A stretch of DNA of 50,501 nt from CAZVJA01 sp964626885 (GTDB lineage: Bacteria > Planctomycetota > Planctomycetia > Planctomycetales > Planctomycetaceae): contig CAZVJA010000011.1 of NCBI GenBank assembly GCA_964626885.1, positions 1 to 50,501 on the forward strand, in the 5' to 3' direction. The translations under genes were made by a program, and so were the position numbers. The notes beneath the pieces are model-generated. The model was given only the letters and a program-made list of their open reading frames with translations. It was not told where the DNA came from and ran no database searches. How positions within the stretch are numbered: position 1 is the stretch's first letter; every line of letters begins with the position of its first letter. This document shows, in pieces, positions 34,970 through 43,580 of this stretch.

Positions 34970-36664
34970 ATGAAACGAATGGCGCTGCTGGTCTTCGTGG
35001 GAGTAATGATCGGCGTCACTGGTGTGGTGGGGATCGTCTGGCTGCACGAAGTGGGCTGGAGGCAACTCTTCGGGGATCGAAATGAAGTGGCGAAAAAGCC
35101 AGGGGCAGTGATTTTGGAAGCGGGGTCCGTCATAAGGGCGAAGCCCGCAGTCACCTTTGTGCAGAACCCTCCGAGGCCCGAGCCGAAAGTGCTGGTGAGA
35201 GAGGAGGTTCGAGCGGATGCGTTTGGCGACAGGCCTGTTGAGGTGAAGGCCGTTCCCTCAAAAGCGGTGCGGACGCCGCCAACCAGGTCGGACGATCCCT
35301 TTGGCGATCCGAATTCGTTGCAAGATTCCATGACCGTCTCCCAGACGAAAACACCGGTAACCGACGACGACTCCTTTGACTCGGAGCCGAAGTCGCCGGG
35401 AGCTGCGTTGGGGAGCAGAACGAGCCAAAACGTCATTCGCCGTATGGTTCCCAAAACTCGCACGGTTACGGAATACGCCCAGATGAAGCAGCCGGACGGA
35501 ACGACGTATTCGGCGCCAGTGCAGCGGCAAGTCACCGTCTATGAGGAAGAGGTGAAGGTGATCAGCCCCGAGGAGCAAGCCGAGATCACGACCTTCCGCA
35601 CAGCGGTCGAGGCCCTGAAGTCAGCCAAGGATGAGGCGGAGCGAACCAAGGCGACGGAGGAACTTCGCGCCATGATGCACAAGTATTTCCAGCGCGACAT
35701 GCAGCGCCGCGAGAAGGATTTGCTGGAAGCCGAGGGGCGGGTGAAGAAGCTCCGCGAGCAGTTCGACAAGCGGAAGGAAGCCGAGGGGGAGATTGTCAAC
35801 CTGCGGCTGCAGATGATGGTCAACGAAGCAACCGGCTTGGGCTTCTCACTGCCGTTTGATGAGGGGAACCCAGCGGCAACGTCCAACTCCACCCACCCAG
35901 CTGTCGTACCATATGGATCTTTCTCTCAGGGAGGTATGCCGAGGATGCCCATCCCAAGTTACGTGCAACCAACAATAGATGGTCCCGGACCAGGCGTCGC
36001 GCCGTCGCCGCCCCGTCGAAACCGAGAGAAGGACAAGGGGTCCACGTTCGAGCCACGTAGCGAATCTTCAGGTGACCCGGCACCAGACTGGAAACCAGAT
36101 TCGATGCCGCAAACAGCCGCCGACGATGAAAAGCCCCTCCCCAAGCCGTCAGTCTCGGAACCGTTGCCAACCAAGGACTCATTGATCGACCCCGTCGCGA
36201 AGCCGGAGACGTTTGAGGAGAAGCCTGCGCAGGACAAGGACAACGGGGATGGTCCAAATCCATCGCAAGGCTCAAAACCGGACCTGACCTCGGAGCTCGA
36301 CGCGATTGAAGGCGAAGTGAACAGGAGTCTCGAGGAATTATGGAGCAAGCAGAAAAATTCTGATCCGCTTCAATTGGAATCGGAACAGAACTTTAAGAAC
36401 CGTATAAGAACCGAGGTCCGGGGGGGGGTGCTCATCAAGAACCTCGTTTCCCCCAACGAGGCGCGTTCGATCGTGGCGGCGAAGGAACTCGGTCGGCTCG
36501 GCCAGGATGCGAAGAGTGCCATTCCGGAACTCGAAAAGCTCGTGAAGAAGGAACGGGACGAAAAAGGGTTTCCCAGTGACAAGCAGCGGGAGGCCTTTCT
36601 GGAAGCGTTCGTAAAAATCCACGCGGCGATCAAGGCGGAGGTAGGGACGAAACTAAATAATTGA
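34970..36664 (+). CDS. Membrane-anchored coiled-coil protein of unknown function
   Basis: A 564-residue protein that I do not recognise. One N-terminal membrane helix (about residues 4-22) is followed by a Pro-rich polar region. A charged helical stretch near residues 205-285 (many E, K, R; likely coiled coil) comes next, then a long disordered Pro/Ser/Asp region of about 160 residues. The C-terminal segment NEARSIVAAKELGRLGQDAK resembles a HEAT-like helical repeat. The start at ATG 34970 is chosen for aaggag about 6 bp upstream; an ATG at 34886 would add 28 polar residues. It lies 105 bp after the kinase gene on the same strand, so it could be a kinase substrate or partner. Confidence 0.75.
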   Translation: MKRMALLVFVGVMIGVTGVVGIVWLHEVGWRQLFGDRNEVAKKPGAVILEAGSVIRAKPAVTFVQNPPRPEPKVLVREEVRADAFGDRPVEVKAVPSKAVRTPPTRSDDPFGDPNSLQDSMTVSQTKTPVTDDDSFDSEPKSPGAALGSRTSQNVIRRMVPKTRTVTEYAQMKQPDGTTYSAPVQRQVTVYEEEVKVISPEEQAEITTFRTAVEALKSAKDEAERTKATEELRAMMHKYFQRDMQRREKDLLEAEGRVKKLREQFDKRKEAEGEIVNLRLQMMVNEATGLGFSLPFDEGNPAATSNSTHPAVVPYGSFSQGGMPRMPIPSYVQPTIDGPGPGVAPSPPRRNREKDKGSTFEPRSESSGDPAPDWKPDSMPQTAADDEKPLPKPSVSEPLPTKDSLIDPVAKPETFEEKPAQDKDNGDGPNPSQGSKPDLTSELDAIEGEVNRSLEELWSKQKNSDPLQLESEQNFKNRIRTEVRGGVLIKNLVSPNEARSIVAAKELGRLGQDAKSAIPELEKLVKKERDEKGFPSDKQREAFLEAFVKIHAAIKAEVGTKLNN

Positions 36665-36764
36665 AGAGCGCACGGGCTGATAAATTCGCCCGTGTCGTTT
36701 GAATTTCGTACGCGATCTTTCTGACAACCGGCGCTCACCTTGTTGTGGAAGCACGGATCATCTT

Positions 36765-36964
36765 CGTCCCATAGGGACGTGATGAAAATAGCCCAGCGAT
36801 TTATCGCTGGGAATACGATCGACGAGAAAGATGAAGTCCCGGAGGGACGACTGAACCATTCCGGTTGCGACACCTTTCAGCCGTCCCTACGGGACTGACG
36901 GCGCATTTCCAAACTCTCCCCCAGCGATAAATCGCTGGGCTATTCTCGCCTGTCCCTCCGGGAC
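36765..36964. repeat. Inverted pair of compound REP-like palindromes
   Basis: The 420-bp gap at 36665-37084 holds six small hairpins in mirror order. gtccc/gggac hairpins lie at about 36765-36779, 36836-36848, 36883-36895 and 36952-36964. Two 20-bp palindromes of cccagcgat and atcgctggg lie at 36792-36811 (centre tt) and 36920-36939 (centre aa). The left and right halves are inverted copies, so the whole could fold as a large cruciform. I recall similar units as dispersed repeats in planctomycete and other genomes, but I have not searched. No transposase is nearby, and nothing else is recognised in this gap. Confidence 0.75.
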
Positions 36965-37084
36965 AAAAAGAGAATGGCCTCAAAAACACCGCTCTCCTCC
37001 CTACCTCATCAGCCCCCGTTTCCTCCAGACAGGCTGCGGTCGGCGTGCTATCATGGGGTTTGTCCATCCCCACGGAGCACCGGC

Positions 37085-37303
37085 ATGCTGAACATTCATG
37101 GCCCCGGCTCTCGGCTATGCGACGGTATCACCCGCCGCGAAGCCCTGTGCATCGGTGGGCTGAGCGCGTTCGGTCTGTCGCTGGCGGATTTGCTCCATGC
37201 GGAATCGACCAGCCGAAACAGCTCTGCGGGTGGCCGGGGCAAAGCGGAGCGTGCCCCGGTCTCTTCGGCAGCAAAGAATGGCGGGCGCGGCACCGCCAAG
37301 TAG
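37085..37303 (+). pseudogene. N-terminal fragment of a DUF1501 gene ending in an in-frame TAG
   Basis: Starts MLNIHGPGSRLCDGITRREA, the standard planctomycete DUF1501 opening with a twin-arginine leader, and continues to a TAG at 37301-37303. The same frame reads on without any other stop through the rest of a DUF1501 protein to 38536; the next codons give CIILLIMGGPAQHSTWDPKP, the expected continuation. In the intact paralogue at 24150 the aligned residue before this Cys is His. So a single sense codon appears to have become TAG, through nonsense mutation, sequencing error or a tolerated readthrough codon. Confidence 0.75.
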
Positions 37304-37321
37304 TGCATCATCCTGTTAATC

Positions 37322-38536
37322 ATGGGGGGCCCCGCGCAGCATTCGACGTGGGATCCCAAGCCAGACGCTCCCGCGAACATCCGCGGCGAGTTTTCGCCGG
37401 TGGCGACGAATGTGCCGGGCATCTTTTTCTCCGAGAACCTGTCGCGCACATCGCGGCTGGCCGACAAGATCTGCGTGCTTCGCGCGATGTCGAGCGGCGA
37501 CAACGCCCACTCGTCGAGCGGCTACTACATGATCACGGGGCATCCCCATACCCCGATGAATTTCGAGAATGCGAACCCCGGCTTCCCGAACGACTACCCG
37601 AGCTTGGGTGGCATGCTTCGCAAACTGGAACAGTCGCGGACCGCGCTGCCGACTTCGGTCACGCTGCCGCATCGGATTTTCAATACCGACGGAAGCGTCT
37701 GGCCGGGACAGGACGCCGGCTTCCTCGGTCGCGCGGCCGACCCGTGGCTGTTGACCTGCAAGCCTGCCGATCGTCCGTTTCGCCTCGACGGACTTTCATT
37801 GCCGGACGACGTGCCCGCCTTGCGCCTGGAGCGCCGCCGGTCGCTGTGGGAACAGTTCGAAGAGCGAGTTCGAGCGACGGAGACCGCAAACGCACTCGAT
37901 CCGTTCGAACAGCAGAAACGACAAGCGTTCGAGCTGCTGCTGTCGAGCAAGAGCGGCCGGGCGTTCAAGATTGAGGAAGAACCTGACTCAGTGCAGGAGC
38001 GGTACGGCAAGTCGCAGTTCGGGCAGAGCGTCCTTTTGGCCCGGCGGCTGGTGGAAGCAGGCGTGCGGCTGGTGACGGTCAATTGGTACCGCGGTCCCGA
38101 CGAGCCGATGGACACTCCCTGCTGGGACAGCCACACGCGCGAAGCGGAACGATTGAAGACGGTGCTCGCCGCGCCGATGGACCAGGCGTACTCGGCGCTG
38201 CTGGAGGATCTCGTCTCGCGGGGAATGCTGGACGACACGCTGGTGGTTTGTATGGCGGAGTTCGGGCGGAGCCCGAAGATCAACCCGCAGGCGGGGCGCG
38301 ATCACTGGGGCTATGTTTATTCGCTGGCGCTGGCTGGCGGCGGCGTGCGCGGCGGGCAGGTGATTGGCGCATCGGACGAAGTGGGCGGGCACCCGAAGGA
38401 AGGACGCGTGCAGCCGCAGGATCTAACCGCCACGATCTTCGACGCGCTGGGGCATCACCCCGAAACGCTGATCTACGATACGCTCGGCCGCCCGCTCCCC
38501 ATCAGCCGCGGTGAGGTGATCTCGCAGGCGTTTTGA
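37322..38536 (+). CDS. DUF1501 protein body (second copy), separated from its leader by a TAG codon
   Basis: 404 residues from ATG 37322, in the same reading frame as the leader fragment at 37085. It holds the DUF1501 core: MGGPAQHSTWDPKP, LRAMSSGDNAHSSSGYYMIT, QSVLLARRLVEAG, MAEFGRSPKINPQAGRDHW and the C-terminal VQPQDLTATIFDALGH. Lengths and motifs match the complete paralogues at 24150 and 48030, apart from the missing first 79 codons. No Shine-Dalgarno precedes this ATG, and without the Tat leader the protein would not be exported, so an independent gene is unlikely. The rest is undamaged, which argues for a recent mutation, an assembly error or readthrough. Confidence 0.8.
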   Translation: MGGPAQHSTWDPKPDAPANIRGEFSPVATNVPGIFFSENLSRTSRLADKICVLRAMSSGDNAHSSSGYYMITGHPHTPMNFENANPGFPNDYPSLGGMLRKLEQSRTALPTSVTLPHRIFNTDGSVWPGQDAGFLGRAADPWLLTCKPADRPFRLDGLSLPDDVPALRLERRRSLWEQFEERVRATETANALDPFEQQKRQAFELLLSSKSGRAFKIEEEPDSVQERYGKSQFGQSVLLARRLVEAGVRLVTVNWYRGPDEPMDTPCWDSHTREAERLKTVLAAPMDQAYSALLEDLVSRGMLDDTLVVCMAEFGRSPKINPQAGRDHWGYVYSLALAGGGVRGGQVIGASDEVGGHPKEGRVQPQDLTATIFDALGHHPETLIYDTLGRPLPISRGEVISQAF

Positions 38537-38569
38537 GGGGGCAGCGAAATCTGTCCTTGGTGGCCCTCT

Positions 38570-38590
38570 ACTGCTGGACAAGCCAGCAGT
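38570..38590. repeat. Hairpin between convergent stops (ctgctgg-acaag-ccagcag)
   Basis: A 7-bp perfect stem (38571-38577 with 38583-38589, extended by an a-t pair) and 5-nt loop sit midway between the stops of the DUF1501 and MBL genes, 34 bp and 30 bp away. It may act as a two-way transcript end. I recall this motif as a frequent intergenic repeat in planctomycetes. Confidence 0.5.
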
Positions 38591-38619
38591 GGCAGACATA
38601 ACGGCAAGTGGGAGATCAT

Positions 38620-39669
38620 TCACTGCGTCTGGAAGGTTCTCGCCCTCCCATCAGCACCGATCTGCACCGTGTAGCTGTTTCCGTCCGGTGCGACGGAGGC
38701 CTTCACGAACACCCCCTGGCAGCCGGCGGTCTCTTGGTCGTTGGCGATCAACTCGGCCGGTGTCTGCTCATTCGCTTTGAGGTTGATGTTGCGGTGCAAC
38801 TGGTAGAGGGCTTTGAGCGATTTCCCCTTCTTGAGGGTCTGCTGTGTCTGAAGGTCTCCCCCTTTGGTGGGACCGTTGCACATTACCGCCACGCGCGGGT
38901 CGATCGCCAACACGAGCGCGGGGTTGTTGCTTTGCGCCAGGCCGTGATGCGTGACCATGAACAGATCGATCTGCCCGAGCGGATTGTTCGGGGTGACGAG
39001 TTTCCCCTCGACGTTCCAGGTGAGGTCGCCGCAGCAGAGGAATTTGAACTTGCCGAACTTCAGCAGGAAGCTCATGCTCTTCGCGTTGTCGCTTTCATCG
39101 ACCGGCTGCGGGGTGTTGAGCTTCGCGAAAGGATTCGGCGGGCCTTCGTTGGGAATCACATCGCCGCTGGCGGTGACGATCGAAAGGGAGAGGGGCGTCT
39201 TGCCGGATTTCAACGGCAGGGCATCGCCGGCGGTGAGCTTCTTCGACTGGTTCTGAGCTGCCCGGCGATAGTTGGCGATGCGGTCGGTGAAGGTCGGGTC
39301 TTCCTGGAGCGTGTCGGGGATGCCGCGATCCCAGAAGTTGACGATTTTGATCTCCGACGCCAACGCCGCGTGGTTGCCGTAGTGATCGAGATGCCAGTGC
39401 GTGACGGCGGCATGATCGATTCGCTCCAACCCGGCGACCTCGCGGACCACCTTGAGGATGCGATCGCGGTCGCGGCCGTTGTTGTCGGGATAGCCGGAAT
39501 CGATCAACAGCGATTCGCCCGCCGGCGTGACGAACAGCGTGGCTGCTCCTCCTTCGACATCGATGAAATAGATGTCAAGCCGGGCGTTCCGCGCATCGGC
39601 AAAGGAGGCGCTCTCGACCAAAACGAACATCATTGCGGCGAGTAAGAACCGAACAGCGCGGGTCGACAT
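38620..39669 (-). CDS. Exported metallo-beta-lactamase-fold hydrolase (ComEC-like MBL domain)
   Basis: A 349-residue protein with a Sec signal peptide (residues 1-25, ending SASFADA). The MBL domain follows directly: IYFIDVEGGAATLFV, LLIDSGYP, and the metal-binding motif THWHLDHYG, then FLLKFGKFKFLCCGDLTW and MVTHHGLAQS. This order is typical of the MBL domain of ComEC-like proteins and related nuclease or phosphodiesterase folds. The substrate is unknown. The start at 39669 is chosen because it gives a clean leader and has ggag upstream; a frame extension of 27 codons exists. The last 40 residues contain VFVKASVAPDGNSYTV. Confidence 0.85.
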   Translation of the reverse strand: MSTRAVRFLLAAMMFVLVESASFADARNARLDIYFIDVEGGAATLFVTPAGESLLIDSGYPDNNGRDRDRILKVVREVAGLERIDHAAVTHWHLDHYGNHAALASEIKIVNFWDRGIPDTLQEDPTFTDRIANYRRAAQNQSKKLTAGDALPLKSGKTPLSLSIVTASGDVIPNEGPPNPFAKLNTPQPVDESDNAKSMSFLLKFGKFKFLCCGDLTWNVEGKLVTPNNPLGQIDLFMVTHHGLAQSNNPALVLAIDPRVAVMCNGPTKGGDLQTQQTLKKGKSLKALYQLHRNINLKANEQTPAELIANDQETAGCQGVFVKASVAPDGNSYTVQIGADGRARTFQTQ

Positions 39670-39783
39670 CGTGAATGCTCCCGAAGTGTGTAAAAACATG
39701 CGAGAATCCAATTTGAATTCCAAGATACCGAGGTGGTACTGCGAATTCACCGAGAAAATCGTTAAAGTCCGGTGGATCGCTGC

Positions 39784-41235
39784 TTAAGTCCGCGGCTTGT
39801 CGCCGGTTCCCGAAGATTTCCCCAGCGCGACCGGAGATGTCTTTTCTGGCGGCTGCGGGTTCGAAGCGGCTTGCTGTTTCGCAAGGGGAGTTGTCGAAGA
39901 CGATTCGTCCGATGGCGATGCGGGATTCGATTTCTCATTCGGCGCCGGTGCTGTCTCGCCAGGCAGCAACGCTTGCGAGAATTTCTCCTTCGAAAGTTCG
40001 TGGATTTCCAAATTGAAAATCTTCACGAGCGCATACAGGCAGGAAGCTACCACCGGGCCGACAAAAACACCCCACAGCCCCAGCACCTGCAAGCCTCCGA
40101 GCACGCTCACGAACGCCAGCAGCGGATGCAGTTGAGCGTCGCTTTGCAGCACCCAGGTGCGGATGACGTTGTCCATGGTGCCGACGACCCCTGCTCCGAA
40201 AATGAATAGAAAAATAGCAGGGCCCCATGCCCCGTGTGCCGCCAGCCAGAGGGAGGCCGGCCCCCAAATGATCCATGTCCCGACGAGCGGAATCAGGGAA
40301 CCGAGGGTCGAGATCATCAGGATGATGAAGAAGTGTTTGAAGAGCGCGACCGGGATCTCCCGTTTTTCCGATACTTTTTGAGCAGCCGTTGCGGATTGCT
40401 CAGCCGATGCCGCGACGGTCGGGGCACTTTTCTCGGCCGAGGTGTTGTACGAATCGGCCCAGGCACCAGCGACCCACATCGCGCCGGCCGTCAAAAATCC
40501 TTGCGCGAGCGCTGCCAGAAACGTCGAGAGGATCACCGCCCGCACCACCTGCTCGAAGCGTTTCAGCAACTGCCGCTGATAGTCGGCGTGCAGCGGCACG
40601 AGGCTCTCCGTGGCGGCCAGGAGCGCGGGGCCATCCGCCAGAAAATAGTAGAGGGCGACAATAAAGATCAACGTGCTCAATATGAGCCCCGCCGCGGTTC
40701 CCAGCACGTCGACCGCGACGCCGGCCGCGGCTCCCGCGGATCCGATGGTTTTTTGAGCCAGTGCGGTCAGACTTTGGTTGAGATTGGCCGCCACCTTGTC
40801 GGTCAGTTCGGCGACCGCTTTCTTCCGTTGCTCCTTGTCGGTCAGGTTTGGCAGTTCAGATTCGCTGACGAACGGCGCAAGCCGATGAGCGTTTGCCGCG
40901 ACGATCTCGTCGAGCATGGTCCGCGCCTCGGCCCGCCACTCCGCGTTGGCCACTGTCCGTCCGGTGAGTGAGACAAGCTGGGTCGCCGCGATGAACGTGC
41001 CGATGGCCGCCGGAATCAACAGCACCAGCAGGATGGCCGCGGTCGTCAATCCGGCCGAGACGCGAACCCGGTTGCGCGTCTTGCGGACGAAGAACCGGAA
41101 CAGCGGTTGGCAGAGCGCGGCGACGATCCCCGCCAGAAACAGCGGCAGCAGAAAGGGAGCGACAACCCGGTAAAACGTCACGCTGAGAAACAGGATCAGC
41201 GCCGTCAGAACAATCAGCGAGACAATCCGTGCCAT
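39784..41235 (-). CDS. AI-2E family transporter (PerM/UPF0118)
   Basis: A 483-residue membrane protein. It has N-terminal helices (about 3-22, 25-45 and 62-87), a long soluble insertion (about 90-165), and a C-terminal bundle with GSLIPLVGTWIIWGPASLWL and a GLWGVFVGPVVASCLYAL segment typical of the family. Known members export the autoinducer AI-2 or act as Na+/H+ antiporters; no evidence here picks between them. A second soluble insertion near 255-290 (Ser/Ala/Glu-rich) and a Pro/Ser-rich tail of about 50 residues are extra to the family. It starts at 41235 with aaggga about 6 bp upstream. Confidence 0.85.
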   Translation of the reverse strand: MARIVSLIVLTALILFLSVTFYRVVAPFLLPLFLAGIVAALCQPLFRFFVRKTRNRVRVSAGLTTAAILLVLLIPAAIGTFIAATQLVSLTGRTVANAEWRAEARTMLDEIVAANAHRLAPFVSESELPNLTDKEQRKKAVAELTDKVAANLNQSLTALAQKTIGSAGAAAGVAVDVLGTAAGLILSTLIFIVALYYFLADGPALLAATESLVPLHADYQRQLLKRFEQVVRAVILSTFLAALAQGFLTAGAMWVAGAWADSYNTSAEKSAPTVAASAEQSATAAQKVSEKREIPVALFKHFFIILMISTLGSLIPLVGTWIIWGPASLWLAAHGAWGPAIFLFIFGAGVVGTMDNVIRTWVLQSDAQLHPLLAFVSVLGGLQVLGLWGVFVGPVVASCLYALVKIFNLEIHELSKEKFSQALLPGETAPAPNEKSNPASPSDESSSTTPLAKQQAASNPQPPEKTSPVALGKSSGTGDKPRT

Positions 41236-41301
41236 GTCGATCCCTTGAACATCAATCCTGGATCAGTAATCCGCGATGATTCGATTGTATACATGCGCCG
41301 A

Positions 41302-41318
41302 CACTGGCGGAGCCAGTG
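41302..41318. repeat. Short palindrome cactggc-gga-gccagtg
   Basis: A 7-bp perfect stem with a gga loop lies 67 bp upstream of the AI-2E transporter start and downstream of the hemB stop at 41473 on the same strand. A related partial unit, aagccagtagcac, follows near 41343. It resembles the 38570 hairpin in style. Confidence 0.45.
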
Positions 41319-41472
41319 GCACACGAGGCAGCAATGGTAAAGCCAGTAGCACGCGAAAAATGTTCGAGTGTCTGCGGTACGATGTCTCAGTGTAACGCAG
41401 AAACCGCGCCGGCGGTGCACGGAAACCTCGCGAATCTTGCGGAGTTTTCAGAAGGGAACAACGGGAGCCGAT

Positions 41473-42492
41473 TCAGCCCCGCTTGAGCGCCTGTGCGGCT
41501 TCGAAGGCAAAATACGTCAACACGCCGTCGGCTCCGGCACGCTTGAAACCAAGCAGGCTTTCGAGCATCGTCCGTTCGCGGTCGAACCAGCCGCGCTCGG
41601 CGGCGGCGGAGATCATCGCGTATTCGCCGCTCACCTGGTAAACGAACGTTGGCAAACCGAACGCTTCTTTGACGCGGTGAACGATGTCGAGATACGGCAT
41701 GCCCGGCTTGACCATTACCATGTCCGCCCCTTCCGCCACGTCGAGGGCCACTTCGCGGAGCGCCTCGTCGCCGTTGGCGGGGTTCATCTGGTAGGTTCGC
41801 TTGTCGCCGGTGCCGAGACTTGTCGCTGAGCCGACGGCGTCGCGGAACGGCCCATAAAATGCAGACGCGTACTTCGCCGCGTATGAGAGAATCAACACAT
41901 GCTCGAAACCGGCGGCATCGAGCGCGTCGCGGATCGCGCCGACCCGGCCGTCCATCATGTCGGACGGGGCGATGACGTCGCAGCCGGCCTGAGCCTGCAC
42001 GACCGCTTGCTCGCACAAGACCTCGAGCGTTTCATCATTCACCACATAGCCATCGCGGACGAGGCCGTCCTGCCCGTGGCTGGTGTACGGATCGAGCGCG
42101 ACGTCACAGACGATGCCGATGTTGGGGCACGCCGCTTTGATCGCGCGGACCGAACGGCAGACGAGGTTTTCGGGATTCACCGCCTCGGCGGCGTCTTCCG
42201 ATTTCTTCTTCGGGTCGGTTGCCGGGAAGAGGGCGATGGCGGGAATGCCCAACTCCGCAGCCGGTCCGACAGTATCAACCAGCAGATCGACCGACAGCCG
42301 CTCGACGCCGGGCATCGACGCGACCGGCGTGCGCTGAGACGCTCCTTCCTGCACGAAGATCGGCCAGATGAGGTCGTTGACGGAAAGTTGCTGTTCGGCG
42401 ACGAGACGGCGCAGCCATTCGTGCCGGCGATTGCGGCGGAGTCGCGTGCCGGGGAATTGCCCCGGGTTGGCAGGGAAACGTGGTCCGGTCAT
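41473..42492 (-). CDS. hemB: Delta-aminolevulinic acid dehydratase (porphobilinogen synthase) HemB
   Basis: A 339-residue HemB of normal length. It joins two 5-aminolevulinate molecules into porphobilinogen for haem and other tetrapyrroles. Both Schiff-base lysines are visible, in LSYAAKYASAFYGPFR and MVMVKPGMPYLD. The metal site region reads DVALDPYTSHGQDGL: the cysteines of the zinc-type enzymes are replaced by Ala and Asp, which points to the magnesium-dependent class. Other landmarks are RLRRNRRHEWLRRLV near the start and FQVSGEYAMI-like YQVSGEYAMISAA. It is on the minus strand, followed by the AI-2E transporter. Confidence 0.96.
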   Translation of the reverse strand: MTGPRFPANPGQFPGTRLRRNRRHEWLRRLVAEQQLSVNDLIWPIFVQEGASQRTPVASMPGVERLSVDLLVDTVGPAAELGIPAIALFPATDPKKKSEDAAEAVNPENLVCRSVRAIKAACPNIGIVCDVALDPYTSHGQDGLVRDGYVVNDETLEVLCEQAVVQAQAGCDVIAPSDMMDGRVGAIRDALDAAGFEHVLILSYAAKYASAFYGPFRDAVGSATSLGTGDKRTYQMNPANGDEALREVALDVAEGADMVMVKPGMPYLDIVHRVKEAFGLPTFVYQVSGEYAMISAAAERGWFDRERTMLESLLGFKRAGADGVLTYFAFEAAQALKRG

Positions 42493-42566
42493 GGCAAATT
42501 GTTCTCAGCAACCGTGTGGATAACGTGCAATTCAGACTAGACCCAGCATACTCCAACCCGGCGTGT

Positions 42567-42637
42567 GTGGCACGCCCTGACGCAAGGAAGGGCGTGGGCC
42601 CTATCGCCACGCCCTTCGGGGACTCAGAGCGTGCCAC
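42567..42637. repeat. Nested inverted repeat downstream of the creatininase gene
   Basis: Outer arms gtggcacgc (42567-42575) and gcgtgccac (42629-42637) enclose inner arms gaagggcgtgg (42587-42597) and ccacgcccttc (42607-42617). All pair perfectly, giving a long stem with an internal loop. It lies in the 215-bp gap between hemB and the creatininase-family gene and resembles a dispersed REP-type unit. Confidence 0.6.
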
Positions 42638-42707
42638 CCAATTCCCAGTTTGAAAAATTGACCTGCCCAGGACTTGTGCAACACCTTCGGCCGAGATGCC
42701 GCCGAAA

Positions 42708-43580
42708 TCACGGGTCCAACTGTCCCCACGGGATCGGCATGGATGGCGGGCGGCGCTGCTCACGGTGACGGACGTCGATCGGTCGCTTATGGTAATACTC
42801 CACGAAGCGGCAAAGCTGCTTGACCGCCTCGTTGTAGGCCCGCTCTCCTTTTTCCTTCGTTGCCTTCTCTGCTTCGCCGAGCACGCCGGTTTCGGAGTAA
42901 CTGCTGGTCCAGGAGATGATCGTTCCCGGTCCGGCCGCGAACAGATCGACCCAGTTGAACGGACTGTCATCCTCGTTCATCTTGATCGTACCGTTCTTGA
43001 TCTTGTCCTTGCGGACGTTTTCTTCATCGAGGTACAGGTAGAGCGAGGTCTCCAGTTCGCAGGCGTGCGCGCAGCCGCCGGGGAACTTGCTCTCCCGCCA
43101 GCTCGGCAAGAAATTCTTGTCGACGGTCAGCAAGTTCCACCACGCGACGACGACGCACTCCGCATCGGTCTCGAGGTTCGTTCTGCGGGCGGCCAGATCG
43201 AGGTTGGGCATGTTCGAGCCATGCCCGTTCAGCAGAATGATCTTTTTGAAGCCGTGATATGCCAGTGATTTGGTGACATCGAGCACCTGGCGAATGAACG
43301 TTTCATAGTGCGTGTTGATCGTGCCGGGAAAATCCATTACGTGGCCGGTGTAGCCATAGGCGATTGTGGGGAGCACGAGAATTTTCTCCCGCAGGTTTTC
43401 CCCCGCTCCCCTTGCGATTCCGCCGGGGCAGACGAGATCGACATCGAGCGGCAAGTGCGGTCCATGCTGCTCGACCGCGCCGCACGGCACGATGCAGACC
43501 TTCTGCAGATCGACCGCATCATTAATCTCGGGCCAGGTCAGTTTCTCATAGCGATATTCGGCGGCGGCACGGCTGGTCAT
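42708..43580 (-). CDS. Creatininase/creatinine amidohydrolase family protein
   Basis: A 290-residue member of the creatininase family. The metal-binding motif is PCGAVEQHGPHLPLDVD near residues 32-48, and LLNGHGSNMPNLDLA near 115-130 is the second hallmark. The metal-ligand Glu of the C-terminal part is probably in CELETS. Family members hydrolyse creatinine or related cyclic and formyl amides, including a step in pterin- or mycofactocin-like pathways; the substrate here is not evident. No signal peptide, so cytoplasmic. It is transcribed divergently from the DUF1080 gene across a 307-bp gap. Confidence 0.88.
   Translation of the reverse strand: MTSRAAAEYRYEKLTWPEINDAVDLQKVCIVPCGAVEQHGPHLPLDVDLVCPGGIARGAGENLREKILVLPTIAYGYTGHVMDFPGTINTHYETFIRQVLDVTKSLAYHGFKKIILLNGHGSNMPNLDLAARRTNLETDAECVVVAWWNLLTVDKNFLPSWRESKFPGGCAHACELETSLYLYLDEENVRKDKIKNGTIKMNEDDSPFNWVDLFAAGPGTIISWTSSYSETGVLGEAEKATKEKGERAYNEAVKQLCRFVEYYHKRPIDVRHREQRRPPSMPIPWGQLDP

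Noticed and set aside
37322..38536. Independent second gene starting at 37322
   Set aside because: No ribosome-binding site, no export leader, and the same frame continues exactly from the upstream leader; a split single gene explains it better.
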